Under the pieces are notes generated by a model. That model had not been told where the DNA came from and searched no databases. It worked only from the letters and a program-made list of their open reading frames with translations. Shown here piece after piece: positions 16,346-25,722 of a DNA stretch of 41,317 nt. Source of the stretch: Demequina maris. GTDB taxonomy: Bacteria; Actinomycetota; Actinomycetes; Actinomycetales; Demequinaceae. The stretch covers positions 1 through 41,317 of the forward strand of contig NZ_BBLX01000001.1 in the NCBI RefSeq assembly GCF_000971155.1. Reading direction: 5' to 3'. How positions within the stretch are numbered: the stretch's first letter is position 1; every line of letters begins with the position of its first letter. The position numbers and the translations under genes are program-made.

Positions 16346-16357
16346 GGAGACCGATTC

Positions 16358-16759
16358 ATGCGTACCGAGCGGAACGTCTTCTTCATCCCCGCTGCCTTCT
16401 TCTTCCTGGCGGGCACGGCGTACGGGATCTTCACCCACTGGGCCGAGTGGGTGGGCGTCACGGCGATCTACCTCACCGGCGGCATGTTCATCATGGTCGC
16501 GGTGTACTTCCACATGCTGGCGAACCGTCACGGCAAGCGCGCGGAGGACCGCCACGACGCCGAGATCTCGGACGACTCCGGCGAGCAGGGCGTCTTCGCG
16601 CCGTGGAGCTGGTGGCCGCTGGTGTGCGGCCTCGGCGCCGCGCTCGCCTTCGTCGCCCTCGCGGTCGACTGGTGGATCATGGCCCCCGCGGCCGTGGTCG
16701 GCATCATCGGCCTCGTCGGCTGGGTCATGGAGTACTCGACCGGCCAGCACGCGCACTGA
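16358..16759 (+). CDS. ctaF: Cytochrome c oxidase subunit IV (actinobacterial)
   Basis: Small membrane protein of 133 residues with four predicted helices (FFIPAAFFFLAGTAYGIF, WVGVTAIYLTGGMFIMVAVY, WWPLVCGLGAALAFVALAV, MAPAAVVGIIGLVGWVMEY) and a charged loop between helices 2 and 3. This is the accessory subunit found with ctaC/ctaD in the bcc-aa3 supercomplex of Actinomycetota. AAGGAG lies about 8 bases before the ATG (16344-16357 region). It is the last gene of ctaCDF; a terminator hairpin follows within 25 bases. Confidence 0.92.
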   Translation: MRTERNVFFIPAAFFFLAGTAYGIFTHWAEWVGVTAIYLTGGMFIMVAVYFHMLANRHGKRAEDRHDAEISDDSGEQGVFAPWSWWPLVCGLGAALAFVALAVDWWIMAPAAVVGIIGLVGWVMEYSTGQHAH

Positions 16760-16783
16760 GCGGCTGAGCGCCTAGGCAGCAGG

Positions 16784-16813
16784 AGCGGCCCGTCCCGGAA
16801 GGGGCGGGCCGCT
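16784..16813 (+). terminator. Terminator of ctaCDF
   Basis: AGCGGCCCGTCCC (16784-16796) pairs with GGGGCGGGCCGCT (16801-16813), 13 bp with one G-T wobble, around a GGAA loop. It starts 24 bases after the ctaF stop. Confidence 0.85.
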
Positions 16814-16878
16814 TCGCTGTTCCCGGCGGGCCCACCAACCCCGTTCCACCAACCCGGGAGCCGGACCGATCGCCGATC

Positions 16879-16918
16879 GCTCCTCCATAGGTGCCGGAAG
16901 CAGCACCTATGTAGGAGC
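16879..16918. repeat. Long palindrome, 16-bp arms
   Basis: GCTCCTCCATAGGTGC (16879-16894) is the reverse complement of 16903-16918 (GCACCTATGTAGGAGC) except at one position; the spacer is 8 bases. It lies 66 bases beyond the ctaF terminator and is AT-richer than its surroundings. It could be an operator for the downstream gene, a second terminator, or a recombination/attachment-type site. Confidence 0.75.
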
Positions 16919-17089
16919 GGTGGCCCAGCGATCCGACAGAGCTGCCGCGTCGATGCCACCACAAGAGGCCCGACGGGCACCCACAAGCCGCGCCCAGGCC
17001 GATGTCCCCGGCCCGTCCGTGGCGCGTCGCGTCCGCGGCGACGGGACGATGCTCGAGCTCGCTGCCTCTCGCCACGCCACGATCGACGC

Positions 17090-17938
17090 ATGGATCCGGT
17101 GAGGCTGGTGGCGCAGCGGGGCGGCACGATGCGGCGTGCGGCCGTGCTCGGGGAAGGAGCGACCCGGTGGGCCCTCGATGGCGCGCTCGAGGACGGTCGT
17201 CTCATCGCTCCGGCCCGTGGGGTGATCGCGCTGCCGACCCTGTCGGAGCCGCGGTTGGAGGCCGCGCGGCTCCGGTCGCGTCTCACGTGTGTCTCGGCCA
17301 TCGCGGAGGCGGGGTTGCCGGTAATGCCGCGCACGCGGGTCGTGCACCTCGCGGTCCAGCCGGGAGGTCGCACGTCGGGGCGTGCCGCGACTCACCGGTT
17401 CCACTTCGCGAAGGAGTGCGGCAGCTCGCTCGCGCCGATGTCCGTGCCTGCCGCGCTCGATCACGCGGGCAGGTGCGTCGGTCCGCGTGCGCACCTCGTG
17501 ATGCTCGACGCCGCATTGCGTCGGGGACTGGTGCGAGGAGCCGATCTCGACGGGTGGATGGCGACGGCGAGAGCGCGGCGGAACTGGCTCCTGGCTCGCG
17601 CCGATGCGCGCGCGGAGTCCGCTCAAGAGACGCTGGCCCGCATCGATCTGGTCGAGTCGGGCCTGCGCGTGGTGCCGCAGGTGTACGTCGACGGCGTGGG
17701 CCGGGTCGACCTGGTCGTCGAGGGAAGACTGGCCCTCGAGATCGACGGGCGCAGCTCTCACGACGGCGACGATGCGTTCACGCGTGACCGGACCCGCGAC
17801 CGCGCGATCCTCAGGCGCGGCGTCCTGGCGGCGCGCTTCACGGCAGCCGAGGTCGAGGCCGCCAGGCCCGGTGAGGTGGCAGCGGCCGTGCGGGGCATCC
17901 TCGGCGCGCACCGGCGAGTGGGCCGAACGATCGCGTGA
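17090..17938 (+). CDS. DUF559 (endonuclease-like) domain protein with N-terminal HTH-like region
   Basis: Protein of 282 residues. The N-terminus ([20 protein letters not shown]...GVIALP) resembles the winged-helix region of AbiEi-type antitoxin/DUF559 fusion proteins. The C-terminal ~90 residues ([20 protein letters not shown], then [20 protein letters not shown]) fit the DUF559 fold related to Vsr and PD-(D/E)XK nucleases: Asp in RVDLVV, Glu in LEIDG, then the R-rich helix and [11 protein letters not shown]. Many such actinobacterial proteins are single orphan genes of unknown role; activity here is inferred only from the fold. Cysteines around residues 57, 104 and 121 are scattered and not finger-like. 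It lies in an accessory-looking interval with the short UvrA gene and uses TTG, GGG and CGT codons more than its neighbours. Confidence 0.65.
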   Translation: MDPVRLVAQRGGTMRRAAVLGEGATRWALDGALEDGRLIAPARGVIALPTLSEPRLEAARLRSRLTCVSAIAEAGLPVMPRTRVVHLAVQPGGRTSGRAATHRFHFAKECGSSLAPMSVPAALDHAGRCVGPRAHLVMLDAALRRGLVRGADLDGWMATARARRNWLLARADARAESAQETLARIDLVESGLRVVPQVYVDGVGRVDLVVEGRLALEIDGRSSHDGDDAFTRDRTRDRAILRRGVLAARFTAAEVEAARPGEVAAAVRGILGAHRRVGRTIA

Positions 17939-18128
17939 TGCGGGCGAACCGTTCGGGTACCGGCTGGCGGTACAACTCGCACGCCGGATCGCCGCGCCGT
18001 TGATCCGACGGGAAGGCTGGAACCGGCACGCGTGCAGGTGCGTTGCGCGATCGATCCGACATGCGTGTCGGCGGAGAGGCCGGCCAGGCTGTCCACCACG
18101 CCGTGACCACGCTGTCGGCCGCGCGCGG

Positions 18129-18153
18129 CAGAATGGTCACCGTCGCATCGTCC
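18129..18153 (+). promoter_or_regulatory. Possible -10 and GCATCGTCC repeat upstream of the UvrA-like gene
   Basis: CAGAAT (18129-18134) is a plausible -10 box about 37 bases before the ATG at 18172. The repeat GCATCGTCC follows at 18145-18153, inside the inferred leader. GGGAG lies 5 bases before the ATG. Confidence 0.4.
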
Positions 18154-18171
18154 CCAGCGTCGGGAGCCCCC

Positions 18172-20538
18172 ATGACCGAGTCCGCCCATGCCGCCGACGC
18201 CCACGACCTCATCCGGGTCGAGGGCGCGCGGGAGAACAACCTCAAGGACGTGAGCCTCGAGCTGCCCAAGCGACGGCTGACCGTCTTCACCGGGGTGTCC
18301 GGGTCGGGCAAGAGCTCGCTCGTGTTCGAGACCATCGCGGCCGAGTCGCGGCGCATGATCAACGAGACCTACAGCTCGTTCATCCAGGGTTTCATGCCGT
18401 CGCAGTCACGCCCCGACGTCGACGTGCTCGAGGGGCTCACCACCGCGATCATCGTCGACCAGGAGCCCATGGGCGCGAACGTTCGCTCCACGGTCGGCAC
18501 CGCGACCGACGTGCACGCGATGCTGCGCATCCTCTACTCGCGCCTGGGCGACCCCCACGTGGGCGCCCCGCAGGCCTTCAGCTTCAACGTGGCGACGTCG
18601 GCGGGCTCCGGCTCGGCGACCGTGACGCGCAAGGACGGCAGCACGGTGCGCGAGCACCGCGAGTACTCGGTCACCGGCGGCATGTGCGTGCGCTGCGAGG
18701 GCACCGGGCGGATCAGCGAGCTCGACCTCACGCAGATCTACGACGAGTCGCGGTCACTGGCCGAGGGCGCGATCACGATCCCCGGTTTCACGGCCGACGG
18801 GTGGGCCGTGCGCATGTACACGGAGTCCGGCTTCCTCGACGCGGACAAGCCCATCCGCGATTACTCGAAGCGCGAGCGCGACGACCTGCTCTACAAGGAG
18901 CCCACCAAGGTCAAGGTCGCCAACATCAACATGACCTACGAGGGGCTGATCCCCAAGATCCAGAAGTCGATGCTGTCGAAGGACCCGGACGCGATGCAGC
19001 CGCACATCCGTGCGTTCGTGGACCGGGCCGTCACCTTCGCGACGTGTCCCGACTGCGACGGCACGCGCCTGAGCGCCCTCGCGCGCTCGTCGCTGATCCG
19101 CGGCGCCTCGATCGCGGACCTCGCGGCGATGCAGATCTCCGACCTGGCGGACTGGATGCGCGAGCTGGACGAGCCCTCGGTGGCGCCGCTCCTGGCCGCG
19201 CTGCGGGACACGCTCGACTCGTTCGTGGAGATCGGGCTGGGCTACCTGTCGCTCGACCGCGCGGCCGGCACGTTGTCCGGGGGAGAGGCGCAGCGGACCA
19301 AGATGATCCGCCACCTCGGCTCGGCGCTCACCGACATCACGTACGTGTTCGACGAGCCGACGGTCGGCCTGCACCCCCACGACATCGCGCGCATGAACCG
19401 CCTGCTCGAGCGGCTGCGCGACAAGGGCAACACCGTGCTCGTGGTCGAGCACAAGCCCGAGACCATCGTGATCGCCGACCACGTGGTCGACCTGGGGCCG
19501 GGCGCCGGCACCGCGGGCGGCGAGATCTGCTTCGAGGGCTCGGTGGAGGGCCTGCGAGGGTCGGAGACGCTGACGGGGCGCCACCTGGGCTACCGCGCGA
19601 CGCTCAAGGACGATGTGCGGCCGGCGAAGGGTGCGATCGAGATCCGTGGCGCGGCCGCGAACAACCTGCGCGACGTCGACGTGGACGTGCCTCTCGGGGT
19701 GCTCACGGTGGTGACGGGCGTGGCGGGCTCGGGCAAGAGCTCCCTCATCCACGGCGCGATACCCGCGGACGCGGGCGTCATCACCGTCGACCAGCGGCCG
19801 ATCAAGGGCTCCCGGCGCTCCAACCCCGCCACCTACACCGGCGCGCTCGAGCCCATCCGCAAGGCCTTCGCCAAGGCCAACGGCGTCAAGCCCGCGCTGT
19901 TCAGCGCGAACTCCGAGGGCGCATGCCCCGTGTGCAAGGGCGCGGGGATGATCTACACCGAGCTCGGCGTGATGGAGACCGTCGCGAGCGTGTGCGAGGC
20001 CTGCGAGGGCCGCCGGTTCAACGACGAGGTGCTCGAGCTGCTCCTCGCGGGCCGGTCCATCGCGGACGTGCTCGAGATGCCCGTCGCCGATGCGCACGAC
20101 TTCTTCTCCCAGGGCGACGCCAAGAACCCCGCGGCGGCGAAGATGGTGGGCCACCTGGTGGACGTCGGGCTCGGCTACCTGGCGCTGGGCCAGCCCCTCA
20201 CGACCCTGTCGGGCGGCGAGCGCCAGCGCCTCAAGCTCGCGACCCACATGGGCGACAAGGGCGGCGTGTACGTGCTCGACGAGCCCACGACAGGCCTCCA
20301 CCTCGCCGACGTCGCCCAGCTCCTCGCCCTGCTCGACCGGCTGGTGGACGCGGGCAAGACGGTGATCGTCATCGAGCACCATCAGGCGGTCATGGCGCAC
20401 GCGGACTGGGTCATCGACCTCGGCCCGGGGGCAGGACACGACGGCGGCACGGTCGTCTTCGAGGGCACGCCGGCGGATCTGGTGGCGGCGCGCTCGACCC
20501 TCACGGGTGAGCACCTCGCGGCGTACGTGGGGGAGTAG
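18172..20538 (+). CDS. Short UvrA paralogue lacking the UvrB-binding domain
   Basis: Protein of 788 residues (classical UvrA is about 950). It has two ABC ATPase heads: Walker [10 protein letters not shown] (41-49) and GVAGSGKSS (about 517-525), signatures LSGGEAQR (near 368) and LSGGERQR (near 681), and Walker [12 protein letters not shown] and [11 protein letters not shown]. Zinc-finger cysteines are CVRC/CPDC and, in the second half, CPVC (about residue 584) with CEAC. After RLGDPHVG the chain goes straight to AFSFNV...MCVRC, skipping the first Cys pair and the ~120-residue UvrB-binding domain. This marks a UvrA2/DrrC-like paralogue, a group tied to DNA-damage tolerance or resistance to DNA-binding drugs, not the repair UvrA. 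The ATG at 18172 is chosen because homology begins within 15 residues. Confidence 0.88.
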   Translation: MTESAHAADAHDLIRVEGARENNLKDVSLELPKRRLTVFTGVSGSGKSSLVFETIAAESRRMINETYSSFIQGFMPSQSRPDVDVLEGLTTAIIVDQEPMGANVRSTVGTATDVHAMLRILYSRLGDPHVGAPQAFSFNVATSAGSGSATVTRKDGSTVREHREYSVTGGMCVRCEGTGRISELDLTQIYDESRSLAEGAITIPGFTADGWAVRMYTESGFLDADKPIRDYSKRERDDLLYKEPTKVKVANINMTYEGLIPKIQKSMLSKDPDAMQPHIRAFVDRAVTFATCPDCDGTRLSALARSSLIRGASIADLAAMQISDLADWMRELDEPSVAPLLAALRDTLDSFVEIGLGYLSLDRAAGTLSGGEAQRTKMIRHLGSALTDITYVFDEPTVGLHPHDIARMNRLLERLRDKGNTVLVVEHKPETIVIADHVVDLGPGAGTAGGEICFEGSVEGLRGSETLTGRHLGYRATLKDDVRPAKGAIEIRGAAANNLRDVDVDVPLGVLTVVTGVAGSGKSSLIHGAIPADAGVITVDQRPIKGSRRSNPATYTGALEPIRKAFAKANGVKPALFSANSEGACPVCKGAGMIYTELGVMETVASVCEACEGRRFNDEVLELLLAGRSIADVLEMPVADAHDFFSQGDAKNPAAAKMVGHLVDVGLGYLALGQPLTTLSGGERQRLKLATHMGDKGGVYVLDEPTTGLHLADVAQLLALLDRLVDAGKTVIVIEHHQAVMAHADWVIDLGPGAGHDGGTVVFEGTPADLVAARSTLTGEHLAAYVGE

Positions 20539-20547
20539 GCCCGCGCG

Positions 20548-21267
20548 TCAGGCTGCGGGGCGGTCGCGCGTGTCGCGCGCGGCGAAGCCCGCCACGCCCA
20601 CCAGCCGCGCGATCACGACCGCGACGAACAGCGTGCCGAGCACGGCCTCGAAGGACCACAGGGCGCGGGCCCATGGCGCGATGGGCACGATGTCGCCGAA
20701 CCCGAGCGTCGCCAGCGTGACGTAGCTGCCGTACAGCAGGCCCTGCCACGTGAGGGTGCTGCCGGCGGCGTTCGGATCGAGGAAGCTCCCGGGGCTCGTG
20801 TGCTCGAGCAGCCCGGACACCGCCCCGAACACGCCGCCGAGCAGCAGGTAGGCGCACACGGCGAGGAGCAGCAGGTCGACGGTGCGGGCACGGTCGGGCG
20901 GGTGGACGAGCGATCCCACGAGGTTCACCACGAGCGCGAGCTGCAGCAGGCCCACGCCCGCGAGCATCGCGGCGGTCGCCTGCGCATCGTCCTGCTGCAC
21001 GGAGAACCACGTCGCGGTGCCGACGAGCACGATCGAGGCCACGAACAACGGCCAGCGACGGCGACGGTCCCGGTTGGCGGAGTGGATGCTGAACGCGACC
21101 ACGCCGATGTACACGAGCAGGTACACGGTGGTCCACCCGCGCCCCTCGTACGTGATCGGGTAGCCGAACTGGAGGACCACGAGGGTCGCCAGCAGGAACC
21201 ACAGCATGGGCCGGTCGCGCGCGGCCTCGGACGCGCTCGTCGCGGGGCTGGGGCCGTCGTTCGCCAT
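20548..21267 (-). CDS. Ion channel protein with K+-channel selectivity filter
   Basis: Membrane protein of 239 residues. Four to five N-terminal hydrophobic segments (e.g. MLWFLLATLVVLQFGY, WPLFVASIVLVGTATW, AYLLLGGVFGAVSGLL) precede a pore loop with the filter SYVTLATLGFGDIVP (TLGFGD, residues 187-192; canonical TVGYGD) and a last helix (AVLGTLFVAVVIARLVG). This is the Ion_trans_2 pore architecture; no cytosolic RCK/TrkA-N domain follows, so gating is unclear. The start at 21267 follows reverse-strand TACGGT (21279-21274) by 6 bases. It is convergent with the UvrA-like gene (9 bp between stops). One GCATCGTCC copy lies inside (20984-20992). Confidence 0.85.
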   Translation of the reverse strand: MANDGPSPATSASEAARDRPMLWFLLATLVVLQFGYPITYEGRGWTTVYLLVYIGVVAFSIHSANRDRRRRWPLFVASIVLVGTATWFSVQQDDAQATAAMLAGVGLLQLALVVNLVGSLVHPPDRARTVDLLLLAVCAYLLLGGVFGAVSGLLEHTSPGSFLDPNAAGSTLTWQGLLYGSYVTLATLGFGDIVPIAPWARALWSFEAVLGTLFVAVVIARLVGVAGFAARDTRDRPAA

Positions 21268-21320
21268 GCCTCCACCGTAGCGTCGCGCCTGGTCCCGGCG
21301 CAGGAGGACCCGGCACGCGA

Positions 21321-21364
21321 CAGGGGCGGCCTCCCCGGAGGGAGACCGCCCCTGAGGACGATGC
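21321..21364 (-). terminator. Terminator of sodA with adjoining GGACGATGC
   Basis: CAGGGGCGGCCTCC (21321-21334) pairs with 21341-21354 (one mismatch) around a 6-base loop. The repeat GGACGATGC (21356-21364) lies between the sodA stop (21373-21375) and the stem. Confidence 0.75.
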
Positions 21365-21372
21365 GCGGGTGC

Positions 21373-21993
21373 CTAGGCGACGATGAGGCCCTGGGTCGCG
21401 GTCGCGGTGATGAAGCGCTGCTGGACGTTGTCCCAGTCGACGACGTTCCACCACGCGTTGACGTAGTCCGCCTTGACGTTCTTGTACTGCAGGTAGAACG
21501 CGTGCTCCCACATGTCGAGCATGAGCAGCGGGATGAGGCCCACCGGCACGTTGCCCTGCTGGTCGTAGAGCTGGACGATGATGAGCTTCTTGCCGATGGT
21601 GTCCCACGCGAGGATCGACCAGCCGGAGCCCATGATGGTCATGGCGTTGTTGGTGAAGTGCGCGCGGAAGCCGTCGAACGAGCCGAAGTGCTCGTCGATC
21701 GCGGCCGCGAGCTCGCCGTCGGGCTTGTCGCCGCCGTCCGGGGACATGTTGGTCCAGAACACCGAGTGGTTGGTGTGACCGCCGAGGTTGAAGGCGAGGG
21801 CCTTCTCGAGACCCGCGATGGCGCCGAAGTCGCCGCTCTCGCGGGCGCCGGCCATCTTCTCGAGGGCGGTGTTCGCGCCGGCCACGTACGCGGCGTGGTG
21901 CTTGCTGTGGTGCAGCTCCATGATCTCGCCGGCGATGTGCGGGTCGAGGGCGCCGTAGTCGTACGTGAGGTCCGGCAGCGTGTAGTCGGCCAT
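21373..21993 (-). CDS. sodA: Superoxide dismutase, Fe/Mn family
   Basis: Converts superoxide to H2O2 and O2. 206 residues, normal for the family. The four metal ligands are visible: His28 ([12 protein letters not shown]), His76 (NHSVFW), Asp160 and His164 ([12 protein letters not shown]). The GGH near residue 72 resembles Mn-type or cambialistic enzymes, but the metal cannot be fixed. The ATG at 21993 has GGAGGA at good spacing. Reverse-strand TAGGCT (22061-22056) is a plausible -10, giving a leader of about 55 bases, unlike its leaderless neighbours. Placement between cytochrome bc1 and a K+ channel gene is consistent with protection against respiratory superoxide, but that is inference. Confidence 0.95.
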   Translation of the reverse strand: MADYTLPDLTYDYGALDPHIAGEIMELHHSKHHAAYVAGANTALEKMAGARESGDFGAIAGLEKALAFNLGGHTNHSVFWTNMSPDGGDKPDGELAAAIDEHFGSFDGFRAHFTNNAMTIMGSGWSILAWDTIGKKLIIVQLYDQQGNVPVGLIPLLMLDMWEHAFYLQYKNVKADYVNAWWNVVDWDNVQQRFITATATQGLIVA

Positions 21994-22151
21994 TCTTCCT
22001 CCAAGGTCGGGCCGCGGCGCCGATGCGGCGCGGCCGGGTTTCCGGGAACGCTCCGAGCCTAGCGATCGCCGCCGGTCGGAGCGAGGTGGGACACCCGTGA
22101 CAACCCGCCCTCGTGCCAGGGAATTCCGGCACCGTGCGACCGGGCTCCGGC

Positions 22152-22215
22152 GCATCGTCCCCGGGAACGCCGAAGGGGCGCCGGGCCGATGCCCGACGCC
22201 CCTCCTGGACGATGC
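22152..22215 (-). terminator. qcrB terminator framed by inverted GCATCGTCC/GGACGATGC
   Basis: The stem AGGGGCGCCGGGC (22174-22186) pairs with GCCCGACGCCCCT (22191-22203), one internal mismatch, loop CGAT. It is framed by GCATCGTCC (22152-22160) and its exact inverse GGACGATGC (22207-22215), which could pair as a second outer stem. It lies 3 bases past the qcrB stop on the reverse strand. Confidence 0.8.
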
Positions 22216-22217
22216 TG

Positions 22218-23843
22218 CTAGTGGTGGCCGTGCTCCTGGGCCTCCGCGAGCTCCTCCGCCGTGACGGGGGAGATGCGCTTCTCGAAGTAGATCCGCGACA
22301 GCCACTGCTTGAAGCGGTCCCACCGGTAGCCCTTGCGGCGCACGCCGCGGTCGTTGAACTCCGGCTCGATCTCGAGCGGCGCGATGTCGTCGTGCTGGAT
22401 GAGCACCCAGCGCTCCTCGTCGGTGAGCGGCTCGTGGACCTCGACGTACTCGCCGTGCTCGTGACGGACGATGCGGCCGGTCTCCTTGCCGTGCAGCACC
22501 AGCTCGCGGTCCTTGCGCTGGAGGCCGAAGCAGATGCGACGGGTGATCCAGAACGCGAGGGCCGGCAGGACGAAGATGCCGATCCGGAAGAAGTAGGTGA
22601 GGTCGTTGAGCGACAGGTGGAAGAGGTTCGCGATGATGTCGTTCGAGCCCTCCATCACCAGCACCACGTAGAACGTGATGAGGGCGACGCCGATGCCGGT
22701 GCGGACCGGGGCGTTGCGCGGACGGTCGAGCACGTGCTTCTCGCCGCGGTCGCCCGTGGCCCACGCCTCGATCCACGGGTACAGCGCGAGGAAGCCGAAG
22801 AACAGGCCGGGCAGGATCAGCGCCGGGACCAGGAGGTTCCACGAGAGCGTGTAGCCCCAGATCTCCCACTCCATCGGGATGACGTCGAACAGCCAGCCCG
22901 GCATCAGGCGCAGCGCGCCGTCGACGAACAGGATGTACCAGTCGGGCTGGGTGCCCGCGGACACCGGCGACGGGTCGTACGGGCCGTAGTTCCACACCGG
23001 GTTGATGGTGAAGATGGCCGCGACGAGGGCGACGATGCCGAAGACGACGAAGAAGAAGCCGCCGGCCTTCGCGGTGTACACCGGGAAGAGGGGGAGGCCC
23101 ACGACGTTCTTGTGGGTGCGGCCGCCGCCCGGGTACTGGGTGTGCTTGTGCAGGAACACCAGGAACAGGTGCAGCGCGATCAGCACGAGGATCAGGCCCG
23201 GCACCAGCAGGATGTGCATGGTGAAGAGGCGGGGGATGAGGATCTCACCGGGGAACTCGCCGCCGAAGATCCAGTACGAGATGTACTCGCCGACGATCGG
23301 GATCGAGCGGGTCACGCCCTCGATGATGCGCAGGCCGTTGCCGGAGAGCACGTCGTCGGGGAGCGAGTAGCCCGAGAAGCCGGCCGCGAGCGACAGGATC
23401 ATCAGGGTGAAGCCGACGAGCCAGTTGAGCTCGCGCGGCTTGCGGAACGCGCCGGTGAAGAACACGCGCGCCATGTGGGTGACGATCGCCGCCGTGAACA
23501 GCAGCGCGGCCCAGTGGTGGATCTGGCGCATGAGGAGGCCGCCGGGGACCTCGAAGGACATGTGCAGCGTCGAGGCGAACGCCTCCGACATCTCCACGCC
23601 CTGCATGGTCGCGAGCGGGCCGTCGTACTCGACGATGGTCATCGACGGCACGAAGAAGGCCGTGAGGAACACGCCCGACAGCAGCAGCACGATGAACGAG
23701 TACAGCGCGATCTCGCCCAGCATGAACGACCAGTGGTCGGGGAAGAGCTTGCGCGCGAAGAACTTGACGAACCCGCCGATCGAGGTGCGCTCGTCAATGT
23801 AGTTCGCGGTGCCGGCGGCGGCGGAGTCGAGACGTGCGCCCAT
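22218..23843 (-). CDS. qcrB: Cytochrome bc1 complex cytochrome b subunit
   Basis: Quinol-oxidising core subunit of 541 residues holding two b hemes. Bis-histidine ligands lie in [20 protein letters not shown] and in [21 protein letters not shown], each pair 13-14 residues apart. The Qo-site signature [19 protein letters not shown] is the actinobacterial PDWY form of PEWY. A long cytosolic C-terminal tail ([20 protein letters not shown]...) is typical of actinobacterial QcrB. The start ATG overlaps the qcrA stop by one base (TGATG). Last gene of ctaE-qcrCAB. Confidence 0.97.
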   Translation of the reverse strand: MGARLDSAAAGTANYIDERTSIGGFVKFFARKLFPDHWSFMLGEIALYSFIVLLLSGVFLTAFFVPSMTIVEYDGPLATMQGVEMSEAFASTLHMSFEVPGGLLMRQIHHWAALLFTAAIVTHMARVFFTGAFRKPRELNWLVGFTLMILSLAAGFSGYSLPDDVLSGNGLRIIEGVTRSIPIVGEYISYWIFGGEFPGEILIPRLFTMHILLVPGLILVLIALHLFLVFLHKHTQYPGGGRTHKNVVGLPLFPVYTAKAGGFFFVVFGIVALVAAIFTINPVWNYGPYDPSPVSAGTQPDWYILFVDGALRLMPGWLFDVIPMEWEIWGYTLSWNLLVPALILPGLFFGFLALYPWIEAWATGDRGEKHVLDRPRNAPVRTGIGVALITFYVVLVMEGSNDIIANLFHLSLNDLTYFFRIGIFVLPALAFWITRRICFGLQRKDRELVLHGKETGRIVRHEHGEYVEVHEPLTDEERWVLIQHDDIAPLEIEPEFNDRGVRRKGYRWDRFKQWLSRIYFEKRISPVTAEELAEAQEHGHH

Positions 23844-24928
23844 CAGTGGCTGCTCCCCTCGGTGTCGTCGTCGGCGTGCAGGCCGTCGGACGTGTCATGG
23901 AGGCGCGTCCAGTAGGACGGGCCGATGGGCTCGTGGAAGTCGGACTGGGCCACGATGTAGCCCTCGTCGTCGACCGCGATCGGCAGCTGCGGGAGCGGAC
24001 GCTTCGCGGGGCCGAAGACCACCTTCGCGCCGTTGGCGACGTCGAACGTCGACTGGTGGCACGGGCACAGCAGGTGGTGGGTCTGCTGCTCGTACAGCGC
24101 CACCGGGCAGCCGACGTGGGTGCAGATCTTCGAGAAGGCGATGATGCCGTCGAACGACCAGTCCTCGCGGCCCGGCTGGAGGTTGAGGTCGCGCGGGTCG
24201 AGACGGAGCAGGAGGACGACGGCCTTGGCCTTCTCCTCGATCTTGTGGTGCTCGAGCTCGTTGAGGCCCTCGGGGATCACGTGGAACGCGGAGCCGATGG
24301 TGACGTCCGACGCCTTGATCGGGGTGCCGTCGGGGTCGCGCGTCAGACGCATGCCCTTGCGCCACATCGTGTGGCCGAAGTTCGAGATGTTCCAGTCCGC
24401 GCCCATGTTGCCGATCTGCGGCCACAGGAGGGCCAGGGGAGCGGCGAGCAGCGCGGTCAGCATCGAGCCGATGAGCACCGGACGACGCTTGACGCCGCCC
24501 AGGCCCGAGTCCTCGGCGCCGTCCTTGAGGTTCTGGATCGCGCCCTCGCGCGCCTCGTCCGACGAGCGGAGCGCGTGGCGCTCCTCGACCATCTCGTGGT
24601 CGCGCATGAGCGTCTTGGCCCAGTGGATCGCGCCGAGGCCGATGCCGATCATGGCGAGGAAGATGCCGATGCCGATCGCCATGTTGACGAAGCGGATCGA
24701 GTCGATCTCGTCGGTCATGTCGAGCGCCATGTAGGAGCCGATGGCGACGATCGTGCCGACGATGGACACGCCGAAGAGGGCCGCGGTCTGTCGCTCGGCC
24801 TTCTTGTCGGCCTTGGGGTCGACGTCCGCGCGGCGGGGACGGTGATACGGCAGGCCGGGGTTCTCGAAGCCGTTCTGCTTCTCCGAACCCTCCGGGCCGT
24901 GCTCGGTGGGGTTCTCAGTGGTGCTCAT
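23843..24928 (-). CDS. qcrA: Cytochrome bc1 complex Rieske iron-sulfur subunit
   Basis: 361 residues with the actinobacterial layout: a charged ~45-residue N-terminus; membrane segments near 50-70, 80-102 and 150-170 (three helices where canonical Rieske proteins have one); then the Rieske domain. [2Fe-2S] ligands are Cys269/His271 (KICTHVGCPV) and Cys288/His291 (LLCPCHQSTFD); Cys274 and Cys290 form the disulfide. The ATG at 24928 overlaps the qcrC stop (ATGA), so translation is coupled; the qcrB start overlaps its own stop. Cluster delivery would need an A-type carrier such as ErpA. Confidence 0.96.
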   Translation of the reverse strand: MSTTENPTEHGPEGSEKQNGFENPGLPYHRPRRADVDPKADKKAERQTAALFGVSIVGTIVAIGSYMALDMTDEIDSIRFVNMAIGIGIFLAMIGIGLGAIHWAKTLMRDHEMVEERHALRSSDEAREGAIQNLKDGAEDSGLGGVKRRPVLIGSMLTALLAAPLALLWPQIGNMGADWNISNFGHTMWRKGMRLTRDPDGTPIKASDVTIGSAFHVIPEGLNELEHHKIEEKAKAVVLLLRLDPRDLNLQPGREDWSFDGIIAFSKICTHVGCPVALYEQQTHHLLCPCHQSTFDVANGAKVVFGPAKRPLPQLPIAVDDEGYIVAQSDFHEPIGPSYWTRLHDTSDGLHADDDTEGSSH

Positions 24929-25710
24929 GAAGAACGGGCTCCGATCCACACGGTGCTGGCGATGATGAGTCCGAGGGCGACGAGCCACCCCCACATGCCC
25001 TCGGCGACGGGGCCGATGCTGCCGAGGCGGAGACCGCCCGGCGAGCCCTCGTCCTGGGCCTTGAGGTAGGCGATGATGTCGCGCTTGCCCTCGGGGTCGA
25101 TGTTCGCGTCGTTGAACACCGGCATCGACTGCGGACCCACGAGCATGGCCTCGTAGATGTGCGTGGGGGTGGTCTCCCACAGGTTCGGGGCGTACTTGCC
25201 CTGCGTCAGGGCGCCGCCGCCGCCGACCGAGCCGTGGCACATGGCGCAGTTCGTGCGGAACAGCTCCATGCCGTTCGCGGCGTCGCCCAGCGCGGGGTCG
25301 ACCTGCTCGGCGGTGGGGATGGCGGGACCGGCGCCCAGCGAGGCCACGTACGCGGCGAGCTGGGAGATCTCCTCCTCGGAGAACTGGGGACGCTTGGCGA
25401 TCGCCTGCGGGCCCGAGGCCTGCATCGGCATGCGGCCGGTGCCGACCTGGAAGTCGACGGCCGCGGCGCCCACGCCGACGAGCGACGGCGCGACGCCGTC
25501 GGTGCCCTGGGCGTCGAGGCCGTGGCACGAGGCGCAGTTGGCGGCGAAGAGCTTCTGGCCCTCCGTTACGTCGTCGGCGGTGGCCGTGGTGGCCTCGGCG
25601 GACGATGCGGTGGAGACGGCGGCGGCGATGCCGGCGATGAGCGCAAGCAGCAGCAGGACGAGGACGACCGGCGCCGCGCGGTGGTAGCGGTGACGTGCGA
25701 GTGCGTTCAC
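24925..25710 (-). CDS. qcrC: Diheme cytochrome c subunit of cytochrome bc1
   Basis: 261 residues with two CxxCH heme sites, CASCH (59-63) and CAMCH (155-159). Each is followed by a methionine region that could supply the sixth ligand (RMPMQ and SMPVF). An N-terminal hydrophobic signal/anchor (VVLVLLLLALIAGIAAAV) and a C-terminal helix (WLVALGLIIASTVWI) place both hemes outside the membrane. In this supercomplex QcrC passes electrons straight to CtaC, replacing soluble cytochrome c. GTG start at 25710, with AAGGG about 8 bases upstream; 12 bases after ctaE. One GGACGATGC copy lies inside (25600-25608). Confidence 0.95.
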   Translation of the reverse strand: MNALARHRYHRAAPVVLVLLLLALIAGIAAAVSTASSAEATTATADDVTEGQKLFAANCASCHGLDAQGTDGVAPSLVGVGAAAVDFQVGTGRMPMQASGPQAIAKRPQFSEEEISQLAAYVASLGAGPAIPTAEQVDPALGDAANGMELFRTNCAMCHGSVGGGGALTQGKYAPNLWETTPTHIYEAMLVGPQSMPVFNDANIDPEGKRDIIAYLKAQDEGSPGGLRLGSIGPVAEGMWGWLVALGLIIASTVWIGARSS

Positions 25711-25722
25711 GATGATCAGCCC

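Larger units (their letters stand above)
16760..17089. other. 330-bp gene-free stretch between ctaF and the DUF559 gene
   Basis: It contains the ctaCDF terminator (16784-16813) and the 40-bp palindrome described separately (16879-16918). The remaining ~170 bp up to 17089 show no convincing ORF with an RBS and no other repeat; a weak -10-like CACGAT lies 6 bases before the ATG at 17090. Confidence 0.6.

Noticed and set aside
17604..20510. 968-codon frame overlapping the DUF559 and UvrA-like genes
   Set aside because: It is a shifted frame of both genes, Arg-rich, and spans an intergenic region that carries its own promoter-like signals.
22113..23915. 600-codon plus-strand frame opposite qcrB
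   Set aside because: Antisense shadow of a strongly conserved membrane protein; composition is Glu/Arg/Val-rich with no domain.
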